A program made the translations under genes and the position numbers. 64,000 nucleotides of DNA from Brevibacterium permense. Lineage in GTDB: Bacteria > Actinomycetota > Actinomycetes > Actinomycetales > Brevibacteriaceae. Positions 47,090 to 55,679 of the stretch are shown piece by piece (position 1 is the first letter of the stretch; each line of letters opens with the position of its first letter). The notes under the pieces were generated by a model. It was given only the letters and a program-made list of their open reading frames with translations. It was not told the origin of the DNA and ran no database searches. Location: positions 1-64,000 of the forward strand of contig NZ_QYCP01000089.1 of NCBI RefSeq assembly GCF_025506275.1, given 5' to 3'.

Positions 47090-47529
47090 GCCGAGATCCG
47101 AACCTGCGTGCGGCTGAGGACATCGGCCTCGCCGGACTTCACGGAGATGTCGATGCGGGCCGTGCCGACAGCGGAGTCGACGGCACCGACGGTGGCGGTG
47201 AGCTTGAGCGAGGTCGTCGGGGTCGCCGGTGATCCGGTATCGGCGTCAGGGACAACGACGGGGGCGGAGAAGCGGGTCCGGTAATCGACGATCGCGCCGG
47301 GGTCGCCGAGCCATTCGGCCACCGGAGCGATGACCGCCGCCATCGAGAGCATCCCGTGGGCGATGACATCGTCGAGGCCGACCTCGCGGGCAAAGCGTTC
47401 GTTCCAGTGGATCGGATTGTGATCGCCCGAGGCTGCAGCATAGTCGACGAGGGAGGCACGCGACAGTGGGATCTCGGACTCCACGACGGTGTCTCCGATG
47501 GTCAGTGTGGAGAAGTCGATGGCGCTCAT
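47086..47529 (-). CDS. MaoC-like dehydratase (HadB-type)
   Basis: Hot-dog-fold hydratase/dehydratase, 147 residues. The catalytic motif ASGDHNPIHWNERFAREVG (Asp and His of the hydratase-2 signature) lies near 34-52, followed by GMLSMA. In mycobacteria the homologue HadB forms the beta-hydroxyacyl-ACP dehydratase of mycolate synthesis. Brevibacteria are not known to make mycolates, so the role here is likely another acyl-ACP or acyl-CoA step. It overlaps both neighbours by 4 nt, indicating an obligate partnership with the upstream gene. Confidence 0.88.
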   Translation of the reverse strand: MSAIDFSTLTIGDTVVESEIPLSRASLVDYAAASGDHNPIHWNERFAREVGLDDVIAHGMLSMAAVIAPVAEWLGDPGAIVDYRTRFSAPVVVPDADTGSPATPTTSLKLTATVGAVDSAVGTARIDISVKSGEADVLSRTQVRISA

Positions 47530-47975
47530 TCTCCGTCTCCTCTCACGACGATGGTCGAGGTCACGGAGACGACGGGCTGCTCCGCGGCATCGGTGATCTC
47601 GGTGCGGGTGGTGATCATGGCGTTGCTGCCGGCGGCCCGGACTCCGTCGACGTGGGTGACGGCGGACAGGGAGTCACCTGCGACGATGGGACGGGTGAAC
47701 GAGAACTGTTCGGAGCCGTGGACGACCTTCGAGAAGTCGATGCCCGAATCCGGGTCGGAGATATAGGCAGCTTCCGATTTCTGCGCGATGATCACGGCGA
47801 AGGTGGTCGGGGCGACGACGTCGCGGTAGCCCAGCGCGGTGGCCGCCTCGGCGTCGAAATGGTAATCGGCCTTCGCTCCGGTGGCGAGCGCGAATTCCAC
47901 GATCGCCTCCCTGGAGACCTCATAGGGCTGAAGCAGGGAGAACGTGGCCCCCTGCTTCTCCGTATTCACCGGCAT
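47526..47975 (-). CDS. MaoC N-terminal-type dehydratase (HadA-type)
   Basis: Hot-dog protein without the catalytic His motif, 149 residues, typical of the HadA/FAS1-DH subunit that pairs with a HadB-like partner. It contains LATGAKADYHFD and GYRDVVAPTTFAVI. Start is ATG 47975 behind a GAGAG motif; the upstream in-frame ATG at 48044 lacks a ribosome-binding site. The pair probably forms a heterodimeric dehydratase. Confidence 0.85.
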   Translation of the reverse strand: MPVNTEKQGATFSLLQPYEVSREAIVEFALATGAKADYHFDAEAATALGYRDVVAPTTFAVIIAQKSEAAYISDPDSGIDFSKVVHGSEQFSFTRPIVAGDSLSAVTHVDGVRAAGSNAMITTRTEITDAAEQPVVSVTSTIVVRGDGE

Positions 47976-48159
47976 ATGCGCTCTCTCTTCCACTGGGGTC
48001 GGTATCGACACCAGCCTAAAGCACGGCTTCAGGATGAGGCTCACCGGCGAAGAATTGATCGCGCGTTCGTATCCGGTTCACACAATTGCTCCACCATCGG
48101 TCTCATGGCTTCGAAACTGGTATATGTTGTCCACATCACATTCGGTAAGGAGTAGTGCG

Positions 48160-49884
48160 ATGACGAACGAATCCCCGGGGGCTGACCCGAAGAGCCACGA
48201 GGCACAGACGGTGGCCTCCGGAGCACGAGTCAAAGACGCAGTCGCGGTCCCCTCACCGCACGCACCTGGTCCCGGCGCCCCCGCTGCGCCCGCACCGGCA
48301 GCCGCCGGTCCTGATCCGGCACCGGCGCCCGCCGACGTCGACCCGCCGCAGGTCGAAGTGGCAGTGGCCACCGACGCCGCCTACGCCGGCAGAGAAGCCG
48401 ACAGAGTCCAACTGCGTCGACCGCTGCGCAACATCTCCGAGGTCCGGCACTTCTTCCGCACGAATCAGACCCCGATCTTCTTCGTCGGAGCCACTCCGTT
48501 CAACCTGCTCGGTCTCGACCGGTGGGTGCGCAACTTCTCGTACATCACCTACTACGACGGCTGGGACGGCGGACATCCGCGTGTCTTCTCCCCGCGCTAC
48601 AAGCCCTATGTCGAGTTCGAATCGGGCGAGGCGATCAACAATTGGCTGCTCCTCAACGCCGAGGTGCGTGCCCATATGACGCGCAACGTCCCTCATGGTG
48701 AGCGAGTCAAGGTCGCGATGGTCTTCTTCGATGAGGAGACCGAGCGGATCTGCCGAGAGCTCGGTTACGACCTCATCCTGCCGTCGGCAGCCCTGCGCAA
48801 TCAGCTCGATTCGAAGATCGAGACGACGAAGCTCGGCAATGAGGCCGGTGCGTTCTCCGTCCCGAACGTGCTGACCACCGCTGACACCTATGAAGAGCTC
48901 AAGGAGCGAGCCGCCGAGGAAGGGCTGGGCACGGATCTCGTCGTGCAGACTCCGTATGGCGATTCCGGGAAGACGACGTTCTTCATTTCCGATGCCTCGG
49001 GCTGGGAGGCGCATAAGGACGACATCATCGGCGAGCAGCTGAAGGTGATGAAGCGGATCAACAACACTCCGGTCGCCGTCGAGGCGGTCATTACTTCCAG
49101 TGGTGTCGTCGTCGGTCCGTATCTGACAGAGCTGGCCGGCTTCGCCGAGCTCACCCCATACAAGGGCGGCTGGTGCGGAAACGAGATGAAACCCGATGTG
49201 CTCAACGCAGAGCAGCGGGCGCAGACCCGTGAGCTCGTGCGCAAGATGGGCGAAGGTCTGCGCAAACGCGGCTATCGCGGGTTCTTCGAAGTCGATGTCC
49301 TCGTCGATCTCGATAACGACGACTGCTACCTCGGTGAGCTCAATCCGCGCATCTCCGGGGCCTCAGCGATCACGAACGTCACGGCAGGCGCCTATGCCGA
49401 TGTGCCTCTGTTCCTGTTCCACCTGCTCGAATACCTCGACGTCGAATTCGACCTCGACGTCACCGAGATCAACGAGCGGTGGGAGGAGCTCTCCGGCGCC
49501 GACGAGTGGAGCCAGATGATCATCAAGGAGACGGCTCCGATCACCGAGTACATCACGCATTCCCCGCTGACCGGTCAGTACTATCTCGACCAGTACGGGA
49601 CGCTGACGTACAAACGTGCGGCACTCGACTGGCACCCCCTGCAGAACGGCAGCGAGGTGTTCTACCTGCGTATCTTCGGGGCCGGAGACTACCGGTGGAA
49701 GGGCGCGGACCTCGGGGTCCTGGTGACGAAGAATCCGCTGCAGACGAACGTCGGCGGACCCGATGCGCTGAGCATCCGGGCCAAGCACTTCATCGATTCG
49801 ATCAGGGCGATGTACGCCGGAGTTCCGGTCGTCGCCGACGATCCGGCGCCGGCCCTCGGCGGGCCCGGAGCCAAAGGCGACTGA
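48160..49884 (+). CDS. ATP-grasp carboxylate-amine ligase-like protein
   Basis: 574 residues. The first ~75 residues are a low-complexity Ala/Pro segment. The remainder is an ATP-grasp enzyme with a pre-ATP domain (IFFVGATPFNLLGLDRW), VVQTPYGDSGKTTFF as the glycine-rich phosphate loop near 265, and LGELNPRISGAS near 405 carrying the Mg-binding Glu and Asn. Databases often label such proteins biotin carboxylase, but no biotin-carboxyl-carrier domain or carboxyltransferase gene is nearby. TAAGGAG precedes the ATG by nine nucleotides. The following gene encodes a NylB-like amide hydrolase. Substrate unknown; peptide or amide bond formation is an inference. Confidence 0.78.
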   Translation: MTNESPGADPKSHEAQTVASGARVKDAVAVPSPHAPGPGAPAAPAPAAAGPDPAPAPADVDPPQVEVAVATDAAYAGREADRVQLRRPLRNISEVRHFFRTNQTPIFFVGATPFNLLGLDRWVRNFSYITYYDGWDGGHPRVFSPRYKPYVEFESGEAINNWLLLNAEVRAHMTRNVPHGERVKVAMVFFDEETERICRELGYDLILPSAALRNQLDSKIETTKLGNEAGAFSVPNVLTTADTYEELKERAAEEGLGTDLVVQTPYGDSGKTTFFISDASGWEAHKDDIIGEQLKVMKRINNTPVAVEAVITSSGVVVGPYLTELAGFAELTPYKGGWCGNEMKPDVLNAEQRAQTRELVRKMGEGLRKRGYRGFFEVDVLVDLDNDDCYLGELNPRISGASAITNVTAGAYADVPLFLFHLLEYLDVEFDLDVTEINERWEELSGADEWSQMIIKETAPITEYITHSPLTGQYYLDQYGTLTYKRAALDWHPLQNGSEVFYLRIFGAGDYRWKGADLGVLVTKNPLQTNVGGPDALSIRAKHFIDSIRAMYAGVPVVADDPAPALGGPGAKGD

Positions 49885-49933
49885 GCCCGGCACCGCTCCC
49901 TTATACGCGAAGGGCAGACATACGCGAAACGCG

Positions 49934-49975
49934 GAGCCGCCTCGGTGATAATCTCAACACGACCCGAGGCGGCTC
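49934..49975 (+). promoter_or_regulatory. hairpin between ligase and hydrolase genes
   Basis: Inverted repeat GAGCCGCCTCGG (49934-49945) and its complement (49964-49975) with an 18-nt loop, 50 nt after the ligase stop and about 60 nt before the hydrolase start. Both arms contain the CCGAGGCGG word common in intergenic DNA here. It may attenuate or terminate transcription; there is no U tract. Confidence 0.5.
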
Positions 49976-50035
49976 CCAGCTGCCGCCCGCGGAGCCGTTC
50001 CGCGGACAGATTGATGCGAGAATCAGAGGTGAAGA

Positions 50036-51292
50036 GTGATCGAACCGTCACCGGAACAGACCGCGGCCACTCCCCCGCCGGACCAGCCCGTGACCCCATC
50101 GGCTCCCGTCGATCCGGCGGCCGGAATCGACCGGGACAACTGGCAGGATCCCGACAATGTGCGCTGGTCGTTCCAGAACGTCGCACGGGTCCTTCCCACG
50201 ACGCCGATCTCTCGGGGCACCGGTCCGGTGGCCGAGCTGCCTGCCGATCCGCAGGATCTCGGCGAGGTCGAGGTTCCCGCGACGGAGTACTCGGAGGCCC
50301 GCAGCGTCCGCAGCGTCATCGAATCCACCGACACGGATGCCTGGTTGCTCATGCACAACGGGACCGTGCTCACCGAGGAGTACTTCGGGGAGATGACCGC
50401 GTCGACCGAGCATCTGCTCATGTCGGTGTCCAAATCGCTCGTCGGCACTGTCGCCGGGGTTCTCGCCGGTTCGGGGGACCTCGACCCGAACCGCCTCGTC
50501 TCCGACTATGTGCCCGAACTCGCCGAGTCCGGCTACGCCGGTGCAACCGTGCGCCATGTCCTTGATATGCGTTCGGGCATCCGCTTCTCCGAGGACTACC
50601 TCGACCCGAAGTCCGAGGTCCGGCAGATCGAAGAGTCGATCGGCTGGTCCGAGGCGAAGCGGGAGAACCCGGGCATCGGCATGTACGAGTTCCTCACCAC
50701 CCTGGAGGCGAAGTCCGGGCACGGCGGGGTCTTCGAATACCGGTCGTGCGAGACCGATGTGCTCGGATGGGTGTGCGAGAAGATCGCCGGCGAGCGCATG
50801 CAGTCGCTCATGTCGCGGGTGCTGTGGTCTCGGATCGGCGCCGAACAGGACGCGATCATCGCCACTGACCAGTACGGGGTCGGCATGTTCGACGGCGGAA
50901 TCAATACTACTCTGCGTGATCTCGCCCGATTCGGCTACGTCTACACCAACCGCGGGCAGTCGCTGACCGGACAGCAGGTGGCGCCGACGACGTGGATCGG
51001 CGATACGCTGACCACCTCCGAGGATGTGCGTCAGGCGTTTGCCGATGGGCCCGGAGACAATCGAATGCCGGGCGGGGCGTATCACAACCAGTTCTGGTTC
51101 CCGTTCCCCGATTCTCATGCGTTCCTCGCCCTCGGCATCCACGGGCAGATGATCTATATGAACCCGGGTGCCAACGTCCTCGGCGTCAAGCTCTCGAGCT
51201 GGGGGCTGCCGCAGGATGCGACGAAGCTGTTCCCGACGATCCGCGCATTCGAGGCTCTCGCGAAGGCCGTCAACTCCCTCGCCGCGGAGTAG
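50036..51292 (+). CDS. serine hydrolase, NylB/class C beta-lactamase-like
   Basis: 418 residues, beta-lactamase/penicillin-binding-protein fold. Catalytic Ser130-x-x-Lys133 lies in LLMSVSKSLVG and Tyr235 in FEYRSCETD. The Ser-Tyr spacing (105) is close to the 6-aminohexanoate-oligomer hydrolase NylB (103). No signal peptide, so it acts in the cytosol. Start is GTG 50036 with AGAGG six nucleotides upstream. Likely activity is amide or ester hydrolysis. Proximity to an ATP-grasp ligase suggests a make/break pair for one amide product. Confidence 0.85.
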   Translation: MIEPSPEQTAATPPPDQPVTPSAPVDPAAGIDRDNWQDPDNVRWSFQNVARVLPTTPISRGTGPVAELPADPQDLGEVEVPATEYSEARSVRSVIESTDTDAWLLMHNGTVLTEEYFGEMTASTEHLLMSVSKSLVGTVAGVLAGSGDLDPNRLVSDYVPELAESGYAGATVRHVLDMRSGIRFSEDYLDPKSEVRQIEESIGWSEAKRENPGIGMYEFLTTLEAKSGHGGVFEYRSCETDVLGWVCEKIAGERMQSLMSRVLWSRIGAEQDAIIATDQYGVGMFDGGINTTLRDLARFGYVYTNRGQSLTGQQVAPTTWIGDTLTTSEDVRQAFADGPGDNRMPGGAYHNQFWFPFPDSHAFLALGIHGQMIYMNPGANVLGVKLSSWGLPQDATKLFPTIRAFEALAKAVNSLAAE

Positions 51293-51495
51293 CCGGAGCC
51301 GGTCGCCGCGGAGCAGGTTGGATCCGGCTCCCTCCCGCCACCGGATTCGGGGCCATCTCCCGGTGCGGATGTGCCCGAATCGCCACAGGTGTCGCCGGAT
51401 CCGCACACCGAACCCGGGTTCGCGGCAACCGACCGTGACAGAATCGTGGTGTATCGACAACGCTTGTGATCGCCAGAGCGCGAAGGAGAAACACG

Positions 51496-52092
51496 ATGAC
51501 CCCGATTCGCCGGTCCACCTGGATGCCCCACCTGCTGACGGTGGCCGCTGGAACCGTTCTCGCCTTGTCCTTGACCGCCTGCGGAGGCTCCGGAGGGGAC
51601 AAGCCCGCCGAGGATCAGAAGTCCGAGGCCGCTCAGACCGAAGAAGGCGGATTCGGCGGAGGAGCCGTCGAATCGAAAGAGGCCGACGCCCCGGGATCCG
51701 AACCCGCCGAGGCGGAGCCGACAGACACGAAGTCCACCGACCCGTTCGCCGATGCCGCGAAGACGACGAACTGGGCCAGCGACGACGGGATGAAGATCGA
51801 CAAGAAGGGCAACGGCATCGTGCCCGCATCGTCGATCGAGGCCGACCTCATCGACCTGTTCGAGAACAAGCTCGATTGGAAGGTCAAGGAAGCCAAGTGC
51901 GATTCCGATATGGAGCTGCGAGAGTGGTACGGCTTCAAATCGTGCCAGGTCACCGTCAAGGACAAGGACGCATACAAAGGAAGGAAGAAGTACTTCGGCA
52001 CCGTGAAGATCGTCGATCACAAGGATCAGATGATCAAGTACGAACTCATGTTCCCCGGCATCGACAAGGAAGACTTCGACTTCAAGGACTGA
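51496..52092 (+). CDS. lipoprotein, DUF4333-like
   Basis: 198-residue secreted lipoprotein. The signal peptide (about 1-28) ends in the lipobox LTAC, followed by a Gly/Glu-rich linker to about residue 100. The C-terminal domain (about 110-198) has two cysteines about 18 residues apart (EAKCDSD and FKSCQV), as in DUF4333 proteins, and may form a disulfide. AAGGAG lies eight nucleotides before the ATG. The protein is exported and anchored on the outer face of the membrane. Function unknown. Confidence 0.78.
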   Translation: MTPIRRSTWMPHLLTVAAGTVLALSLTACGGSGGDKPAEDQKSEAAQTEEGGFGGGAVESKEADAPGSEPAEAEPTDTKSTDPFADAAKTTNWASDDGMKIDKKGNGIVPASSIEADLIDLFENKLDWKVKEAKCDSDMELREWYGFKSCQVTVKDKDAYKGRKKYFGTVKIVDHKDQMIKYELMFPGIDKEDFDFKD

Positions 52093-52153
52093 TCACCGAG
52101 GCGGCCCCTCCCCCGGTCATCGATTGGTTCCTGAGATTGCGACTGCACACTCA

Positions 52154-52190
52154 TCGTCGCCCGTACGACCTTCGTCCGTGCGGGCGACGA
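52154..52190 (+). terminator. terminator after the lipoprotein gene
   Basis: 14-nt arms (52154-52167 and 52177-52190) with one G-U pair and a 9-nt loop, 62 nt beyond the stop. Confidence 0.65.
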
Positions 52191-52350
52191 ATCGTCTCCG
52201 CGGATGTCCGGACGAACCGGTGATGACAAAGCTGCCGGCCGCCTCGGCGAGTGATCGGCTCTCCCCGTCCACGGCACGTTCGGAACGCTCCGTCGAACCC
52301 GGGGCCTCAGTCTCCGAGCTCCGGGCGCTGCCCGGTTCGTCCAGGGCCTC

Positions 52351-52780
52351 TCAGATGATCTGGCGCGGATCGTATCGTCGTGGATCAAGGGTTCTCCAGT
52401 CCTCGGCGCCGATAGATTCAGCGGCCCGAGACCGCGCTGTGTCGACCTGGGCACGGAGCAGGCGGGCGAACTCGCCGGGCTTCTGCGCGTAGTAGGTCAG
52501 CCCCTGTGGGCCGATGACGATTTCAGCGAGGAAGAGCAACGTCATCGGGGCCGCGTCGAAGAACATCGAGAGCACGTCGGCGGCCGGGGTGATCAGTGCG
52601 GCGAAGACCACGATGGCCACGATGGCTACTCGCCAGGCCTGCGCGATCGATCCCGCAGAGAGCAGGCCGATGAAGTTGAGGACGACGAGGAAGACCGGGA
52701 GGACGAAGGCGACGCCGGTGACGATGGCGTTCTCGGCATCGACGATCAAATCGACGTCCGGGTAGACCTCGAAGTCTCGG
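52351..52780 (-). pseudogene. tatC: tatC C-terminal fragment
   Basis: About 140 codons resembling the last third of TatC, the multispanning Tat translocase subunit. Segments VTGVAFVLPVFLVVLNFIGLL and FAALITPAADVLSMFF match its last helices, followed by a hydrophilic tail. The N-terminal four helices and the start are missing. The upstream open frame (to 53052) is Arg/Pro nonsense in this frame, and the DNA there encodes a dioxygenase fragment in another frame. The copy is therefore non-functional; a complete tatC must exist elsewhere. Confidence 0.65.
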
Positions 52781-53040
52781 TGACCGATCCGCTGCCGGTC
52801 GAACTCGATTTCGTCGATCCCGCGGCCCCGGAGGTGCAGGCGGCCAGGGCCATGGTGCCGACGCCGGCGCCGACGAGCTCGAGGACTCCTCGTCGGCTGA
52901 AGAGGGTGCGGATGTCGAAGGAGGAGCCTTGGTCGACGACCTCCTCGTCGGGACGGTCGAGGAGTCTGCCTTCGTAGGCGGGTCCTTTGGGGTCCGGTTC
53001 GGGTACGAGAGCCGTGAGCTGTCCTGCCTTCGATGATGTG
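52746..53040 (-). pseudogene. intradiol-dioxygenase-like N-terminal fragment
   Basis: A third frame of the minus strand reads LVPEPDPKGPAYEGRLLDRPDEEVV, then DIRTLFSRRGVLELVG and MALAACTS, then a Ser/Thr-rich stretch and a TGA at 52746-52748. This is the twin-arginine/lipobox N-terminus of secreted intradiol ring-cleavage dioxygenases. The catalytic domain is absent and no ATG, GTG or TTG in frame is seen at the expected start. It runs directly into the tatC fragment. Confidence 0.6.
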
Positions 53041-53109
53041 TGATGACACCATCGTGGTGACCGGCTCTGGCGTGGGACTGTGGCGTTTCTGGGCCGCGGC
53101 TGTGGATGC

Positions 53110-54069
53110 TCAGTCGGTTTGTGTTCCGTCCCACCAGTCGAGGACTCGCTGGGCCTGCAGGGTCACCCATTTCGAGGGTTCGCCGACCGGAGCGTCGGCA
53201 TGGAACCAGACGTCGCCGTCGAGGCGATGGTCCTGAGTCCAGGTGCCGTCGGCGGAGCGTCTGTCCCTGATCATCCCGATTGCTTCCTCCATTCGCGGGT
53301 CCGGGGCGGTTCCGTCCGCGCTCGTCGATTCGCGGAAGTAGTCGAGTGCGGGCAGGATTCCGTAGAACCAGCGGCGGGGGTGGAACAGCGCGAGGGCACG
53401 ACCGTCGAAAGGATCACCGGTGCTGCGCGTGCGGAATAGGTCCCGCGACAGCAGGTACTCCTCTCCCCTGGCTCGGGCCTCCTGCACACGTGCGGCGTCG
53501 TCCCTAGCCAGCTGGTAGTCGAGCAGCGCGACGAGGGCGTTGAGGGTGGAGTGGAACGACGAGACCTTCGAACCTTCGATCCATTCGCAGTTCCATCCGC
53601 CGTCGGACTGCTGGTGGCCCAGGAACCAGTCGACGATGCCGTCGACATCGGCGCCAAGCCACAGGCCATTCGACAGCGTCCAGGAATTGATGCACACGTC
53701 GACCTCACCGCCCCAGTAGGGCAGGTTCTCATATTCCCAGCGTGCGGATTCGAGTTTCTCTGCCGTTCCCTCCAACGCCGAGGCGGTCAGTCCCCAATCG
53801 CGCAGGTCCTTCAGAGCCCACGTCGTCGCCGTCCACGGCTGTGATCCGTCGTCGTCGAATGCGAAGTCGGAGGGGAAGAAAGCGCCGCCTGCCCATTGTC
53901 CGTCCGGGTCTTGATGGGCCAGCAGCTCTGCGCCGAAGCCTTCGTGTTCCACGCGTGCGCGGGTCTCCTGCCAGGCCGTCTCCTCTGCTCCGAGCAGGTC
54001 ACGTTCGACCTGCCAGCGCAGGGCCGGGTCCGAGTCGAGGAGCCAGTCGGACAGTTCTGTGCTGATCAT
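53110..54069 (-). CDS. terpene-cyclase/prenyltransferase-fold (alpha-alpha toroid) protein
   Basis: 319 residues, soluble, all-helical composition. It has repeated motifs typical of squalene-cyclase or prenyltransferase toroids, QDPDGQWAGG near 54 and QQSDGGWNCEW near 156, and further aromatic-rich repeats (LPYWGGEVDVCINSW, HPRRWFYGILPALDYF). It is half the length of squalene-hopene cyclase and lacks a DXDD cyclisation motif, so cyclase activity is doubtful; a glycan- or lipid-binding toroid is possible. Not in an evident operon. Confidence 0.75.
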   Translation of the reverse strand: MISTELSDWLLDSDPALRWQVERDLLGAEETAWQETRARVEHEGFGAELLAHQDPDGQWAGGAFFPSDFAFDDDGSQPWTATTWALKDLRDWGLTASALEGTAEKLESARWEYENLPYWGGEVDVCINSWTLSNGLWLGADVDGIVDWFLGHQQSDGGWNCEWIEGSKVSSFHSTLNALVALLDYQLARDDAARVQEARARGEEYLLSRDLFRTRSTGDPFDGRALALFHPRRWFYGILPALDYFRESTSADGTAPDPRMEEAIGMIRDRRSADGTWTQDHRLDGDVWFHADAPVGEPSKWVTLQAQRVLDWWDGTQTD

Positions 54070-54185
54070 CGTCGATCTCCCACTTCGGTCGAACAGTCAC
54101 TTCGAGAGTAGGCGCCGAATCGGCTGATGACCATACCCCGGCCCGTGGAAGTGGGATGAACCAGTTGTCGTCGGCCTCGCTGTGA

Positions 54186-55376
54186 TCATCCGCGCAGTGA
54201 CCGCTCCCAGGCCAGGGTTGCGAGCGCCGCAGCCTGGTCGGGCAGGTGCGCATCGTCGAACTGGACTTCCGGCGAGTGGTTCGTCGCCGCCGACCTCGGA
54301 TCGATGCCTTCGGGTGTCACGAAGAAGAACACGAAAGCACCGGGCACCTGCTCGAGCACAAAGGAGAAATCCTCGGACCCCATGAGCGGGTCCGGCACCT
54401 GCAGTGCCCGCTCGGCACCGAAACGATCGGCCAGCACTCTCAGGGCGAAGTCAGCTTCGCCGCCGTCGTTCACCGTGACGGGATACTGCTCGGTCCACAC
54501 CACCTCGGCCGTGCACCCGTGTGCGGCCGCAATCGACTCCGCCAACTGTGTGGCCCGCTCGGGGAACCTTCGCGTCGACTCGTGGGAGAGCGTGCGGACC
54601 GAGGCTCCGAGCTTCGCCGAGGCGGGGATGACATTGACGGCCTCCCCTGCTTCCAACTGCGTCACTTGGGCGACGATGGGGTCGAACACGCTGAATGATC
54701 CGGTGACCATCGATTGCAGCGCCTGTCCGAGTTCGAGAATCGGACGCACCGGGTCGTCAGCATCTTCCGGTCGCGAGCTGTGACCTCCGCTGCCGTGCAT
54801 CGTCACGTGCAGCGTATTCGCCCCGGCCATGATCGTGCCCGGTCTGGTCACGAAGGTTCCCGGCGCCCCCGGTGCCACATGGATCGCGTAAGCCGCATCG
54901 GGCTTCTGGCCGATGGTGTCGAACATTCCTTCTTCGAGCATGATCTTCGCCCCGCCCATTCCCTCCTCACCGGGCTGGAACATGAAGGCCACCGTGCCCT
55001 TCAGCTCGGACTGATGAGCGGACAGCAGCTTCGCGGCTCCGACGAGTCCTGAAACGTGGAGATCATGCCCGCAGGCATGCATGTTTCCATTCGTCGATGC
55101 GAAGTCGACTCCGGTCGCCTCGTCGACGGGCAGTGCGTCCATATCCCCGCGCAGGAGCACCGTCGGGCCGGGGAGCGCTCCGTGCAGGACGGCGATGATC
55201 GAGCTGAGCTCCTGTCCGAGCGTGATCTCAAGCGGCAGCCCTTCTAGGGCATCGAGGATCCGACGTTGGGTCTTCGGCAGATCGAGTCCTATTTCAGGGT
55301 CCCGGTGGAGGTCGCGGCGCAGTTCGCGCAGGTCATCGGCAAGTGCGTGGGCTTCGCTGGTGAAATCGAGAGTCAT
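54186..55376 (-). CDS. M20-family amidohydrolase (hippurate hydrolase-like)
   Basis: Dizinc amidohydrolase/peptidase, 396 residues. Metal ligands lie in RGDMDALPV, NGNMHACGHDLHVSG and FQPGEEGMGGAKIM, with the last His in the C-terminal third. The dimerisation domain (about 180-290) has the GSGGHSSRP segment. It likely hydrolyses N-acyl amino acids or amides; exact substrate unknown. ATG 55376 is used although its ribosome-binding site is poor; a GTG four codons upstream is possible. It is the last clearly chromosomal gene before the putative attachment site. Confidence 0.88.
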   Translation of the reverse strand: MTLDFTSEAHALADDLRELRRDLHRDPEIGLDLPKTQRRILDALEGLPLEITLGQELSSIIAVLHGALPGPTVLLRGDMDALPVDEATGVDFASTNGNMHACGHDLHVSGLVGAAKLLSAHQSELKGTVAFMFQPGEEGMGGAKIMLEEGMFDTIGQKPDAAYAIHVAPGAPGTFVTRPGTIMAGANTLHVTMHGSGGHSSRPEDADDPVRPILELGQALQSMVTGSFSVFDPIVAQVTQLEAGEAVNVIPASAKLGASVRTLSHESTRRFPERATQLAESIAAAHGCTAEVVWTEQYPVTVNDGGEADFALRVLADRFGAERALQVPDPLMGSEDFSFVLEQVPGAFVFFFVTPEGIDPRSAATNHSPEVQFDDAHLPDQAAALATLAWERSLRG

Positions 55377-55494
55377 TGTGTGCTTCACTCGGCAAGAGTG
55401 GCACGGCCGGAAGGAGTCGCGCAATACCGTCTCGGGGAGTTCCCGAATACAGAAACTCCCCATCGGATTCATCATCCTGATGAGGGAGTTGATC

Positions 55495-55540
55495 GGTAGC
55501 GGGAGGGGGACTCGATCCCCCGACCTCACGATTCTAACTA
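55495..55540 (-). other. tRNA 3-prime fragment, likely attachment site of an integrated element
   Basis: On the minus strand the sequence reads as the 3-prime part of a tRNA gene: half an anticodon stem (TCGTG), variable loop AGGTC, T-arm GGGGG-ATCGAGT-CCCCC, acceptor strand TCCCGCT and discriminator A. The 5-prime half (acceptor AGCGGGA, D-arm) is absent to the right. Isolated tRNA 3-prime ends, broken in the anticodon loop, are the usual attR product of tyrosine integrases. Orientation places the element to the right (higher coordinates). Confidence 0.65.
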
Positions 55541-55679
55541 GGTCGAAACTACGGCGGACAAGAAAGGCGGTGAAAGCAGACGAAAAGACCTTATGACCAG
55601 GGACAATACTCAATCTGAACGCGAGATCCACACGGCTACTGAAGTGCGCGATTCCAGGTTAAAACGTGTCATTTCCGTG

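Noticed and set aside
43751-48044. Full mycobacterial-type hadABC locus
   Set aside because: Only two MaoC-type genes are present; no hadC or rpmG is seen between tRNA-Trp and the divergent ATP-grasp gene.
47944-48159. N-terminal extension of the ATP-grasp gene from 47944
   Set aside because: It overlaps the start of the HadA-type gene; TAAGGAG nine nucleotides before ATG 48160 marks the start.
48160-49884. Acetyl- or propionyl-CoA carboxylase subunit
   Set aside because: Only general ATP-grasp motifs are present. There is no biotin-carrier domain (AMKM) or carboxyltransferase gene nearby.
55495-55580. Complete tRNA gene
   Set aside because: The T-arm and acceptor 3-prime strand are good, but no matching 5-prime acceptor (AGCGGGA) or D-arm is found within the needed 73-76 nt.
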